Shown here: one piece after another, positions 52,109 through 60,766 of the stretch
Numbering within the stretch: the stretch's first letter is position 1
Layout of the letters: each line of letters starts with the position of its first letter
Assembly (NCBI RefSeq): GCF_001598055.1
Contig: NZ_CP014845.1
Location: 248,001-312,000, forward strand
Direction: 5' to 3'
DNA: 64,000 nt
Source of the DNA: Cupriavidus nantongensis
GTDB lineage: Bacteria; Pseudomonadota; Gammaproteobacteria; Burkholderiales; Burkholderiaceae
Made by a program: the position numbers and the translations under genes
Notes under the pieces: model-generated
What the model was told of the DNA's origin: nothing
What the model saw: the letters and a program-made list of their open reading frames with translations, nothing else
The model's database searches: none

Positions 52109-52141
52109 GTATACAAATAATCAATATAAAAATACGTATAC
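52109..52141. promoter_or_regulatory. AT-rich divergent promoter with paired GTATAC boxes
   Basis: GTATAC occurs at 52109-52114 and 52136-52141, 21 bp apart, in a stretch much richer in A and T than its surroundings. Such repeats suit a FCD-GntR operator such as that of the regulator at 49109-49795, but the link is inferred. Confidence 0.45.
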
Positions 52142-52320
52142 GGACTTTCCATGATGCGAAGCGTCGTGGGATCACGTAGGCTGTGGGTGTTCGTGGCGGC
52201 CCCGGCAACATGCCAAGCCACCGCACATTGCTTCCGGAACCCCCTGGAGTCCGTTGCAATCGACGCCAACACCAGCGAGCACGGCACTGACGCCGATCGT
52301 GGCAATCCCTGAGGATTCGT

Positions 52321-53301
52321 ATGCTGACAGACGCTATCTGTATTAACAGGACCGGAGGCCCGGACGTGCTGGAGCCCTGCCGGGTAGCGGTTCCGCCGCC
52401 GGCCGCGGGAGAGATCCAACTGCGCCAGTCAGCCATCGGCCTGAACTTTGCCGACATCTACCAGCGCAAAGGCGCGCATGGCCCTCACGCCGTGGCGCCG
52501 TTCCCGGTCACGCTGGGCTCGGTCGGCGCCGGCGAGGTCGTGGCGATCGGGCCCGGGGTGGACGGCTTCGAGCTGGGCCAGCGGGTGGCCTGCATGCATC
52601 CGGGGGCGTACCAGGTGGTCCGCAACGTGCCGGCGGGCCGGCTCGTGCCCGTGCCCGACGCGATTTCCGCGGAGGTGGCCGGCGCCACGCTGCTGCGCGG
52701 CCTGACCGCCGAGTACCTGCTGCGCCGGCTCTATGCCGTGCAGCCGGGCGACGCGGTGCTGGTGCATGCTGCGGCGGGCGGCATGGGCGTGCTGCTGTCG
52801 CAGTGGGCGCGCGCACTCGGTGCGACAGTGATCGGCACGGTGGGCAGCGAGGCCAAGCGGGCGGTAGCGCTGGCACACGGCTGCCACCATGTCATCAACT
52901 ACCGTGAGACCGGCTTCGTCGATGCTGTGCTGGCGCTGACCGGCGGCGCGGGCGTGGCCGTGGTCTACGACGCCGTCGGCAAGGACGTGTTCGTGCCGTC
53001 GCTGCAATGCCTGCGGCCGTGCGGCATGGCCATCAACTACGGCACCGCGTCGGGCGACGTTGAAGCCTTCGATCTGCAGTTGCTGCACGCGCGCTCGCTG
53101 ATCGTGTCGCGGCCGACGCTGCGTACCTATATCGCCAGCCCGCAAGCGCTGGCTGCTGCCGCGGCCACGTTGTTCGACGCCGTCGCGGCCGGGCAGCTGC
53201 GGCTGGAAGTCACGCACCGCTACCCGCTGGCCGCCGTGCACGATGCGCACCGCGACCTGGAAAGCCGTGCCACCACGGGTTCGGCCGTGCTGATCCCCTG
53301 A
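52321..53301 (+). CDS. qor: NADPH:quinone oxidoreductase (zinc-free MDR family)
   Basis: A 326-residue medium-chain reductase. The GroES-like part has IGLNFADIYQRKGAHGPHAV and LGSVGAGEVVAIGPGVDGFE; the Rossmann part has DAVLVHAAAGGMGVLLSQWA and VYDAVGKDVFVPSLQCLRPC. The catalytic zinc cysteines are absent, as in Qor-type enzymes. It reduces quinones or conjugated enones with NADPH. First gene of a three-gene operon with GST and enoyl-CoA hydratase. Confidence 0.87.
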   Translation: MLTDAICINRTGGPDVLEPCRVAVPPPAAGEIQLRQSAIGLNFADIYQRKGAHGPHAVAPFPVTLGSVGAGEVVAIGPGVDGFELGQRVACMHPGAYQVVRNVPAGRLVPVPDAISAEVAGATLLRGLTAEYLLRRLYAVQPGDAVLVHAAAGGMGVLLSQWARALGATVIGTVGSEAKRAVALAHGCHHVINYRETGFVDAVLALTGGAGVAVVYDAVGKDVFVPSLQCLRPCGMAINYGTASGDVEAFDLQLLHARSLIVSRPTLRTYIASPQALAAAAATLFDAVAAGQLRLEVTHRYPLAAVHDAHRDLESRATTGSAVLIP

Positions 53302-53318
53302 ACCGGGCGAGCCCAAAC

Positions 53319-54074
53319 ATGAAACTCTTCCATGGCTGGTTGTCGAGCGCGTCGCGCCGGGTGCGCTTGTGCCTGGCCGAGAAGGGCATCGACTACGACA
53401 GCGTGCCGGTCGACCTGGCGGCGCAGGAACAGCACACGCCCGCGTTCCTGGCAATGAACCCCAACGGCGTGGTGCCGGCGCTGGTGCTGGACGATGGCCG
53501 CTTCCTGCACGAGAGCGGCACCATTTGCGAATACCTGGACGAGATCCGCCCGTTGCCGCGATTGCGGCCCGATGACCCCTACCAGCGCGCGGTGATGCGC
53601 AACTTCGTACGCTGGACCGACGAGAAGGCGCTGCCGAACCTGCTGGTGCTGAACTGGAGCCTGGCGCTGCAGCCGGTTGCCGCGCAATGGAGCGATGCCA
53701 CGCTGGCCGAGCGGCTGGCGCGCATCCCCACCGCCGAGCGCCGGGACGCATGGCTGCGCATTGCGCGCCAGCCCTATACCGAAGCAGAGAAACGCCGCGC
53801 GCTCGAGGCGCTGCTGTTGCTGCTGCCGAAGATGGAAGCGATGCTGGCCGATGGCGACTGGCTCTTCGGCGCGCGCTATACGCTGGCCGATATCGCCGCG
53901 ACGCCTTTCATCGCGCGCATCGCCGAACTGGCGCCCGCCGCGCTGACGTCGGCGCCGGCCGTGGCTGCGTGGTGGCAGCGCGCGCAGGCCCGGCCCGCGT
54001 TTGCGCAGGCGCGGCTGGAACGCTTCGACATCGCGCTGGCACGCCGTGGCGCGCCGGGCGCCGGCGACCAATGA
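53319..54074 (+). CDS. Glutathione S-transferase family protein
   Basis: A 251-residue protein with N-terminal thioredoxin-like domain (MKLFHGWLSSASRRVRLCLA, NPNGVVPALVLDDGRFLHES with the cis-Pro and ESGTI glutathione site) and a helical C-terminal domain (YTLADIAATPFIARIAEL). It may detoxify or isomerise an intermediate of the pathway encoded by the operon. It starts 17 bp after the oxidoreductase stop. Confidence 0.87.
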   Translation: MKLFHGWLSSASRRVRLCLAEKGIDYDSVPVDLAAQEQHTPAFLAMNPNGVVPALVLDDGRFLHESGTICEYLDEIRPLPRLRPDDPYQRAVMRNFVRWTDEKALPNLLVLNWSLALQPVAAQWSDATLAERLARIPTAERRDAWLRIARQPYTEAEKRRALEALLLLLPKMEAMLADGDWLFGARYTLADIAATPFIARIAELAPAALTSAPAVAAWWQRAQARPAFAQARLERFDIALARRGAPGAGDQ

Positions 54075-54104
54075 TTTCTGAAGATCCCTACTGGAGAATT
54101 CCCC

Positions 54105-54863
54105 ATGCAGACTGATGGTTCCTTGCCTTCGCTCGACATTGCCGGCCATGTCGCCACGATCACCTTGCGCCGCCCGGAAGTGGCCAACCGCCTGGGGCCG
54201 GACGACCTGGCGGAACTGCAGCGGCATGTCGAGGCGGTCAATGCCAGCGCCGTGCGCGTGCTGCGGCTGCGCGGCAGCGGCAAGTACTTCTGCAGCGGCT
54301 TCGATATCGGCCGGCTCGCGGCCGGCCAGCGCGGCGCCGGTTTCGAAACCCTCGTCAACGCGATGGAAGACTGCCGCGCCGTCACCATTGCCGAGATCCA
54401 CGGTGGCGTCTACGGCGGCGGCACCGACCTGGCGCTTGCCTGCGACTTCCGGCTCGGCACCCACGCGGTCGACATGTTCATGCCCGCGGCGCGGCTGGGC
54501 CTGCATTTCTACCAGCGCGGCATGGAACGCTATGTCAGCCGGCTGGGGCTGAACCACGCCAAGCGCCTGTTCCTGACCGCCGAGCGCATCGATGCCGACG
54601 AGATGTTCCGCTGCGGCTTCCTGACCGAGCTGCTGCCCGCGGAGCGCCTGCGCGAACGCGCGGAGCAACTCAGCGAAACCGTGGCCGGCCTGGCGCCGCT
54701 GGCGGTGCAGGGCATGAAGCGGCATCTGAACGCCATCGGCCGCGGCACGCTGGATGCCGCGGCACTGGCCGCCGACATCGGCGCGGCCAATGGCTCGCAG
54801 GATATCCGCGAAGGTGCGCTGGCCTGGCAGGAAAAGCGCAAGCCACGGTTTACTGGAACCTGA
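54105..54863 (+). CDS. Enoyl-CoA hydratase/isomerase family protein
   Basis: A 252-residue crotonase-fold protein. Oxyanion-hole motifs are VLRLRGSGKYFCSGFDIGRL and EIHGGVYGGGTDLALACDFR. In place of the catalytic Glu residues the region near HAVDMFMPAARLGLHFYQRG has a substituted motif, so activity could be that of another crotonase member. Third gene in the operon. It likely acts on a CoA thioester formed by the divergent CoA-transferase. Confidence 0.85.
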   Translation: MQTDGSLPSLDIAGHVATITLRRPEVANRLGPDDLAELQRHVEAVNASAVRVLRLRGSGKYFCSGFDIGRLAAGQRGAGFETLVNAMEDCRAVTIAEIHGGVYGGGTDLALACDFRLGTHAVDMFMPAARLGLHFYQRGMERYVSRLGLNHAKRLFLTAERIDADEMFRCGFLTELLPAERLRERAEQLSETVAGLAPLAVQGMKRHLNAIGRGTLDAAALAADIGAANGSQDIREGALAWQEKRKPRFTGT

Positions 54864-55094
54864 CGCCGTCCATTGGCGCCGCTGCATCCCCACGCCACCG
54901 TGCGCGACCATACCAGTGAGGTGGCAACGTCGCGATAGCTCATGGTCGCCGGCGACCCGCAGCGGGGCGCATCCAGCGCTGCGCGCACCGGCGGCGCTGG
55001 CGCGCCATCTCTTTCTCCCTGGCACATAATGTGCGTAGCATGCCAGCCGAAAGGCACATTCGAGCGGATCATCCGCCGGCACTGAGGGGAGACA

Positions 55095-56816
55095 ATGAGC
55101 AGTTCAACCGACAAGTTCTCGGCCACCATGCGCGATGGCCTGGCCGATCTTGCCCGCCGCCTGCGCTTCGCCATGGAGGAGGGCGCGATCTGGCTGGACG
55201 AGCAGCGCATGATCCTGATCCACACCGCTGCGCTGGCCGCGCTGCGCAAGGAACTGGTGGACACCCTGGGCATGGAGCGCGCGCGCGGGCTGTTCACGCG
55301 CATGGGTTTTCATTCGGGCATGCGCGATGCCGAAGTGGCCAGGAAACTGCGCGCGGGCCACAGCGACTTCGGCCAGCTCGAGATCGGCCCTTGCCTGCAT
55401 ACCATCGAGGGGGTGGTGCGGGTCACGCCGGTCAAGGTCGATATCGACATTGCCGCCGGCATCTACGATGGCGAGTTCCTGTGGGAAGACTCGTTCGAGG
55501 GCGACGTGCACCGGCAGTTGTTCGGCATCGTCGACCAGCCTGCCTGCTGGATGCAGATCGGCTATGCCACCGGCTACACCTCGGCGCTGATGGGCCGAAC
55601 CATCCTGTATCGCGAGGTGGAGTGCATTGCCTGCGGGCATCCGCATTGCCGCATCGTCGGCAAGCCGGTGGAAGCCTGGGAAGATGGCGCACAGGTGCTG
55701 GCGCTGTACCAGCCCGACCCCGTGATCGAGACCCTGATCGCCTTGCAGAGCGAGGTCGAGCACCTGCGCGCGCTGCAGGGCGGGCCAGCTACGCCGGCCG
55801 ACCTGGTCGGCACCTCACCCGGCTTTCGCGCCGCATGGGGCCTGCTGCAGCGAGCCGCCGCCAGCAACGTGACGGTGCTGCTGCTGGGCGAGACCGGCGT
55901 GGGCAAGGAGCGCTTCGCGCAGGCCTTGCACGGCGTGAGTGCGCGCGCCGACAAGCCCTTCGTCGCGGTCAACTGCGCGGCGATTCCCGATGAACTGATC
56001 GAGTCGGAGCTGTTTGGCGTGGAGAAAGGCGCCTTCACCGGCGCGACCCAGTCGCGGCCCGGCCGCTTCGAACGCGCGCATGGCGGCACCTTGTTTCTGG
56101 ATGAACTGGGCGAGCTCTCGGCCTCGGCGCAGTCCAAGCTGCTGCGCGTGCTGCAGGAGGGCGAGGTCGAGCGCGTGGGTGGCACCGCCGCGCGCAAGGT
56201 GGACGTGCGGCTGGTGGCCGCGACCAATGTCGACCTGGCCGAAGCGGTGAAGCAGGGCACCTTCCGCAAGGACCTGTATTACCGCCTCAACGTCTACCCG
56301 GTCACGATACCGCCGCTGCGCGAGCGGCTCGACGATATCCGGCCACTGGCGGAGCGCTTCGTGGCCCGCTACGGCGCGCGCCACGGCAAGCGCATCGTCG
56401 GCATCACCGACCGCGCGCTGGCCGAACTGCGCCACTATGACTGGCCCGGCAATGTGCGCGAACTGGAGAACGTGATCGAGCGCGGCGTGATCCTGGCCAG
56501 CCACGGCGGCCAGATTGGCGCCGACCACCTGTTCCTGCCGGGCACCGTGGCGCCGCCGCTGGATACCGCGCCACGGCTGGGCGCGGGCGGCACGCTGCCG
56601 GACCTGCGCGAAGCCGCGGTCCATGCGCTGCTGGACCAGATGTCAGAACAGCAGCTGGCGCTGGGCGATGTCGAGACCGTGCTGATGGAGGCCGCGATGC
56701 AGCGCGCGGATGGCAACATGAGCCAGGCCGCGCGGTTGCTGGGGATTACGCGGCCGCAGCTGGCGTATCGGTGGAAGACGCGGGGTGCGCGTGGGGGGAA
56801 TGGGCACGGCGACTGA
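55095..56816 (+). CDS. poxR: Phenol-responsive sigma54 activator (DmpR/PoxR/XylR family)
   Basis: A 573-residue activator. Residues about 15-210 are the XylR/V4R aromatic-sensing domain (MGFHSGMRDAEVARKLRAGH, GFLWE-like GEFLWEDSFEGDVHRQLFGI, VECIACGHPHCRIVGKPVEA, the last with Cys ligands). Residues about 240-480 are the AAA+ core: Walker A LLLGETGVGKERFAQ, sigma54-contact GAFTGAT, Walker B GTLFLDELGELS, and WPGNVRELENVIERGVIL. The Fis-type helix-turn-helix is NMSQAARLLGITRPQLAYRW. It senses phenols and drives the phenol hydroxylase promoter downstream. Its gene lies directly upstream of and in line with that operon. Confidence 0.92.
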   Translation: MSSSTDKFSATMRDGLADLARRLRFAMEEGAIWLDEQRMILIHTAALAALRKELVDTLGMERARGLFTRMGFHSGMRDAEVARKLRAGHSDFGQLEIGPCLHTIEGVVRVTPVKVDIDIAAGIYDGEFLWEDSFEGDVHRQLFGIVDQPACWMQIGYATGYTSALMGRTILYREVECIACGHPHCRIVGKPVEAWEDGAQVLALYQPDPVIETLIALQSEVEHLRALQGGPATPADLVGTSPGFRAAWGLLQRAAASNVTVLLLGETGVGKERFAQALHGVSARADKPFVAVNCAAIPDELIESELFGVEKGAFTGATQSRPGRFERAHGGTLFLDELGELSASAQSKLLRVLQEGEVERVGGTAARKVDVRLVAATNVDLAEAVKQGTFRKDLYYRLNVYPVTIPPLRERLDDIRPLAERFVARYGARHGKRIVGITDRALAELRHYDWPGNVRELENVIERGVILASHGGQIGADHLFLPGTVAPPLDTAPRLGAGGTLPDLREAAVHALLDQMSEQQLALGDVETVLMEAAMQRADGNMSQAARLLGITRPQLAYRWKTRGARGGNGHGD

Positions 56817-56848
56817 GGCCGCGCTTCCTTTCCCTTCCGCTTTTCCAT

Positions 56849-56864
56849 TTGATCATTTGATGCA
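56849..56864. promoter_or_regulatory. Upstream activator site 1 (DmpR/XylR type)
   Basis: TTGATCATTTGATGCA matches the XylR/DmpR enhancer half-sites except at the 3' end. The second site at 57037 shares the first 13 bases. Confidence 0.6.
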
Positions 56865-57036
56865 GGCGCTCCCAGGCCTTGCATCGCCCCGCATCCGCGC
56901 CATGCTGCGCAGCGCGAGCGATTTTCCGCTGCCGGATCAAGCCCTTTCCTCCTCCTGTCCCGCACGCGCTGCTGCGCCGCAGCGCCATCGCCCCCTTCGT
57001 TGCGCGCTGCCCGCAAACGCCCGCCCGGCGCGGCTT

Positions 57037-57052
57037 TTGATCATTTGATCAA
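57037..57052. promoter_or_regulatory. Upstream activator site 2 (DmpR/XylR type)
   Basis: TTGATCATTTGATCAA is nearly identical to the known XylR/DmpR enhancer palindrome. It is about 120 bp before the -24 element, a typical distance for a sigma54 enhancer. The two sites are 188 bp apart. Confidence 0.8.
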
Positions 57053-57170
57053 CGCTCGCGGACCGCATCATCAATTCATCGATGGCGGTCCTGCCTGCGC
57101 TTTCGGGTAAACGCGCACGATGGCCTCTGCCAATTCCCGGAAACCGTTGTGCCACAAGGCTTGCGGCCGC

Positions 57171-57187
57171 TGGCACGGTCTTCGCAG
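57171..57187 (+). promoter_or_regulatory. Sigma54 (-24/-12) promoter of the phenol hydroxylase operon
   Basis: TGGCACGGTCTTCGCAG fits the -24 TGGCAC and -12 TTGCA pattern, with GG and GC 10 bp apart and one mismatch (TCGCA). It lies 36 bp before the first structural gene. Confidence 0.8.
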
Positions 57188-57222
57188 TAAGGCCCGCGTC
57201 CAGCCACGCCAAGGAGCGCGCG

Positions 57223-57447
57223 ATGACCACCCCGTCGGTTCCCCTGTTCGAAGCCACGCCGCGCTATGTGCGGGTCGAGGGCCGTACCCCGGAGGGGTTC
57301 GTGCAATTCGTCTTCAGCGTGGCCGACCCCGAGCTCAACGTCGAACTGATCATGCCGGAGCCGATGTTCGAAGCCTTCTGCTGCGTCAACCGCGTGCGCT
57401 TCCTGCCTGCGCCTGAAGCCTCGCCGCAGCCCGAAGCCGACGACTGA
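57223..57447 (+). CDS. dmpK: Phenol hydroxylase assembly protein (DmpK/PoxA)
   Basis: A 74-residue protein, MTTPSVPLFEATPRYVRVEG, RTPEGFVQFVFSVADPELNV and ELIMPEPMFEAFCCVNRVRF. This is the small DmpK/PhhK component that is not part of the catalytic complex but helps load iron or assemble the oxygenase. AAGGAG precedes the ATG. First gene of the sigma54-driven phenol operon. Confidence 0.9.
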   Translation: MTTPSVPLFEATPRYVRVEGRTPEGFVQFVFSVADPELNVELIMPEPMFEAFCCVNRVRFLPAPEASPQPEADD

Positions 57448-57500
57448 CGCGGCCCGCCTGCCGCCACATCACAACGAGAAGGGATACAGGAGACCAAGCG

Positions 57501-58496
57501 ATGCAAGTCGATATCAAGACCCAGCAGATCCAGCCGCTGCGCCAGACCTACGGCCATGTCGCGCGCCGCTTCGGCGACAAGCCGGCGTCGCGCTACCAGG
57601 AGGCCACCTACGACGTGCAGTCGGAGGTGAACTTCCACTACCGCCCCACCTGGGACCCCGGCTTTGAGCTGTACGACAAGCGCCGCACCGCGATCGTGAT
57701 GGAGGACTGGTATGCGCTGAAGGACCCGCGCCAGTTCTACTACGGCGCCTACGTGACCGCGCGCGGCCGCCAGCAGGACGCCGCCGAGAAGAGCTTTGCC
57801 TTCGTCGAGAAGCGCGGCCTGCTGCAGGCGCTGCCGGCCGAATGGCAGGAGCGCCTGGCCACGGGCCTGCTGCCGCTGCGCCATGTGGAGTGGGGCGCCA
57901 ACATGAACAACTTCTATTGCGCCGACTACGGCTGGGGCACGGCGATCACGCAGGCCTGCACCTATTGCGCCATGGATCGCCTGGGCATCGCCCAGTACCT
58001 GTCGCGCATCGGCATGCTGCTCGACGGCAATACCGGCGTGGCGCTGGAGCGGGCCAGGGTGGCCTGGCTGGAGGGCGCCGCGTGGCAGCCGCTGCGCCGC
58101 TTCGTCGAACACACCTTCGTTACCGCGGACTGGTTCGAGACTTTCGTCGTCCAGAACCTGGTGCTGGACGGACTGCTCTACCCGCTGGTCTACCAGCACG
58201 CCGATGCGGTCATCGCGCGCGCCTGCGGTACCGGGCTGGCGGTGCTGACCGAGTTCATGAACGACTGGCGCGACGAGCATGCGCGCTGGGTCGACGCCGT
58301 GGTCCAGGCCGCCGCGGCCGAGTCCGATGCCAACCGCGTGCTGCTGTCCGGCTGGGCGCATGCCGCCGCCGCGCAGGTGGCCGAAGCGCTGGTGCCGGTC
58401 GCCAACGCACTGACCGGCGCCGACGGCGCGCAGATGGTCGCGCTGTGCCGCGAGCAGCTTGAAGTGCGCCTGAGCAAGCTCGGCCTTGCCGCCTGA
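57501..58496 (+). CDS. dmpL: Phenol hydroxylase oxygenase small subunit (DmpL/PoxB)
   Basis: A 331-residue subunit of the soluble di-iron monooxygenase family. Recognisable: IKTQQIQPLRQTYGHVARRF, EVNFHYRPTWDPGFELYDKR, LKDPRQFYYGAYVTARGRQQ and WGANMNNFYCADYGWGTAIT. It is the beta subunit of the hydroxylase, structurally related to the large one but without the iron ligands. It pairs with DmpN (58835-60346). Confidence 0.92.
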   Translation: MQVDIKTQQIQPLRQTYGHVARRFGDKPASRYQEATYDVQSEVNFHYRPTWDPGFELYDKRRTAIVMEDWYALKDPRQFYYGAYVTARGRQQDAAEKSFAFVEKRGLLQALPAEWQERLATGLLPLRHVEWGANMNNFYCADYGWGTAITQACTYCAMDRLGIAQYLSRIGMLLDGNTGVALERARVAWLEGAAWQPLRRFVEHTFVTADWFETFVVQNLVLDGLLYPLVYQHADAVIARACGTGLAVLTEFMNDWRDEHARWVDAVVQAAAAESDANRVLLSGWAHAAAAQVAEALVPVANALTGADGAQMVALCREQLEVRLSKLGLAA

Positions 58497-58520
58497 CCCA
58501 TGGACCCTCGGAGCCTACCC

Positions 58521-58799
58521 ATGACCGCCGCCGCCAACGTCTACATCGCCTTGCAGAACAACGACGACACCCGTCCCATCATCGACGCCATTACCGAAGC
58601 CAACCCGCATGCGGTGGTGTCGCAGTTTCCCGCCATGGTCAAGATCGATGCGCCCGGACACCTGACCATCGTGCGCGAGCTGGTGGCCGGCAAGCTCGGA
58701 CGCGACTGGGACCTGCAGGAGATCCACCTGAACCTGGTCTCGCTGTGCGGAAACATCGACGAGGACGAAGACGCCTTCACGCTGCGCTGGAACGCCTGA
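58521..58799 (+). CDS. dmpM: Phenol hydroxylase regulatory (effector) component (DmpM/PoxC)
   Basis: A 92-residue protein: NVYIALQNNDDTRPIIDAIT, NPHAVVSQFPAMVKIDAPGH and WDLQEIHLNLVSLCGNIDED. Matches the MmoB/DmpM coupling proteins, which bind the hydroxylase and control access to the di-iron site. Starts 24 bp after dmpL. Confidence 0.92.
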   Translation: MTAAANVYIALQNNDDTRPIIDAITEANPHAVVSQFPAMVKIDAPGHLTIVRELVAGKLGRDWDLQEIHLNLVSLCGNIDEDEDAFTLRWNA

Positions 58800-58834
58800 C
58801 CGCCCCGCGGCATCGCAAACAACAAGGAGACATC

Positions 58835-60346
58835 ATGGACGCACGCAAGAAGCTCAACCTGCGCGAGAAGTACGCCTCGATGACGCGGGACCTGGCCTGG
58901 GAAACGACCTACGAGCCGATGGACAAGGTCTTCCCGTTCGACAAGTACGAGGGCATCCGCATCCACGACTGGGACAAATGGGAAGACCCGTTCCGCATGA
59001 CCATGGATGCGTACTGGAAATACCAGTCCGAGAAAGAGCGCAAGCTGTACGCGATCATCGACTCGTTCGTGCAGAACAACGGCCACCTCAACGTATCCGA
59101 CCCGCGCTACCTGAACGCGCTGCGGCTGTTCCTGACCGGCGTGACGCCGCTGGAATACGCCGCGCACCGCGGCTACGCGCACCTGGGCCGGCATTTCCGC
59201 GGCGCCGGCGCACGCGTGGCGGCGCAGATGCAGTCGATCGACGAGCTGCGCCATGCGCAGACCCAGCTGCACACGCTGTCGGTCTATAACAAGTACTTCC
59301 ACGGCTTTGGCGAGTGGCGCCACATGCACGACCGGGTCTGGTACCTGTCGGTGCCCAAGTCCTATTTCGAGGATGCGATGAGCGCGGGGCCGTTCGAGTT
59401 CATCACCGCGATCTCGTTCTCGTTCGAGTACGTGCTGACCAACCTGCTGTTCATGCCGTTCATGTCGGGCGCCGCCTACAACGGCGACATGGCCACGGTG
59501 ACCTTCGGCTTCTCGGCGCAGTCGGACGAGTCGCGCCACATGACGCTGGGACTGGAGGTGGTCAAGTTCCTGTGCGAGCAGGATCCCGGCAACATCCCGA
59601 TCCTGCAGAAGTGGCTGGACAAATGGTTCTGGCGCGGCTTCCGCCTGCTGACGCTGGTCGGGATGATGATGGACTACATGCTCCCCAAGCGCGTGATGTC
59701 GTGGGCCGAAGCGTGGGAGATGTACTTCGAGCAGGCGGGCGGGGCGCTGTTCAAGGACCTGGAGCGCTATGGCCTGCGCATGCCCAAGTACCACGACGTG
59801 GCCACCCGCACCAAGGACCGCATCACGCACGAGGCCTGGGCCACGTTCTACAACTATGCGGGCGCCGCCGCCTTCCATACGTGGGTGCCAAGGGCCGACG
59901 AGATGGCGTGGCTGGTCGAGAAATACCCGCAGACCTTCGAACGCTACTACAAGCCGCGCCTGGAGCACTGGCAGGCGCGGCAGCAGGCCGGCGAGCGCTT
60001 CTACAACGCCACGCTGCCGATGCTGTGCCAGACCTGCCAGATCCCGATGGTGTTCTCGGAGCCGGACGATCCCACCCAGACCTGCTACCGCGAAAGCAGT
60101 TACCACGGCATGAAGTTCCACTTCTGCTCGGACGGCTGCAAGGACATCTTCGACGACGAGCCCGCCAAGTACGCGCAGGCGTGGCTGCCGGTGCACCAGA
60201 TCTACCAGGGCAACTGCGGTGGCGCCACACTGGACGACGTGCTCGGGTGGTATCGGCTGAACCCGGGCGCGGACAACCTGGATTTCGAGGGCTCGCAGGA
60301 CCAGCGCAACTGGAATGCCTGGAAGGGCATCGCGCCGGCCGCCTGA
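58835..60346 (+). CDS. dmpN: Phenol hydroxylase oxygenase large subunit (DmpN/PoxD)
   Basis: A 503-residue catalytic subunit. The two EXXH di-iron motifs are in QSIDELRHAQTQLHTLSVYN and FGFSAQSDESRHMTLGLEVV. The C-terminal YHS-like zinc region has CQTCQIPMVFSEPDDPTQTC and FHFCSDGCKDIFDDEPAKYA. The enzyme hydroxylates phenol to catechol at the di-iron centre. AACAAGGAGACATC precedes the ATG. Confidence 0.95.
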   Translation: MDARKKLNLREKYASMTRDLAWETTYEPMDKVFPFDKYEGIRIHDWDKWEDPFRMTMDAYWKYQSEKERKLYAIIDSFVQNNGHLNVSDPRYLNALRLFLTGVTPLEYAAHRGYAHLGRHFRGAGARVAAQMQSIDELRHAQTQLHTLSVYNKYFHGFGEWRHMHDRVWYLSVPKSYFEDAMSAGPFEFITAISFSFEYVLTNLLFMPFMSGAAYNGDMATVTFGFSAQSDESRHMTLGLEVVKFLCEQDPGNIPILQKWLDKWFWRGFRLLTLVGMMMDYMLPKRVMSWAEAWEMYFEQAGGALFKDLERYGLRMPKYHDVATRTKDRITHEAWATFYNYAGAAAFHTWVPRADEMAWLVEKYPQTFERYYKPRLEHWQARQQAGERFYNATLPMLCQTCQIPMVFSEPDDPTQTCYRESSYHGMKFHFCSDGCKDIFDDEPAKYAQAWLPVHQIYQGNCGGATLDDVLGWYRLNPGADNLDFEGSQDQRNWNAWKGIAPAA

Positions 60347-60375
60347 GCGCTCGCATCACAGATAAGGAGACAACC

Positions 60376-60735
60376 ATGCCCGTCGTATCCATTGGCGACT
60401 ACATCTTCACGCCCGCCGATCGCGAAGATGCGTTCCACGGCAACCGCCTGCTCTATATCGGCTGGGACGGCCACTTGCTGTTCTGCGCCCCGCATTGCTT
60501 CCCGTTCGCGCCGTCGATGCCGCTGCGCGACGTGGTGGAGCAGGTGCTGCCCGGCGTCTACGGCTATCACCCCGACTTTGCCCGCATCGACTGGGGCCAG
60601 GTGCAGTGGCTGCGCGGCGGCCAGCCCTGGCAGCCCGACCTGGACCGCACGCTGGAGCAGAACGGACTGGGGCACAAGGATGTGATCCGCTTCCGCACCC
60701 CGAGGCTGGACGGCATCGGCGGCAGCGGCAGCTGA
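60376..60735 (+). CDS. dmpO: Phenol hydroxylase gamma subunit (DmpO/PoxE)
   Basis: A 119-residue subunit: MPVVSIGDYIFTPADREDAF, GNRLLYIGWDGHLLFCAPHC, FAPSMPLRDVVEQVLPGVYG and HPDFARIDWGQVQWLRGGQP. It is the third subunit of the hydroxylase hexamer in the DmpLNO class. AAGGAGACAACC precedes the ATG. Confidence 0.92.
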   Translation: MPVVSIGDYIFTPADREDAFHGNRLLYIGWDGHLLFCAPHCFPFAPSMPLRDVVEQVLPGVYGYHPDFARIDWGQVQWLRGGQPWQPDLDRTLEQNGLGHKDVIRFRTPRLDGIGGSGS

Positions 60736-60766
60736 GGCGCCACGGTTCGTACGCAAGGAGACCGAG

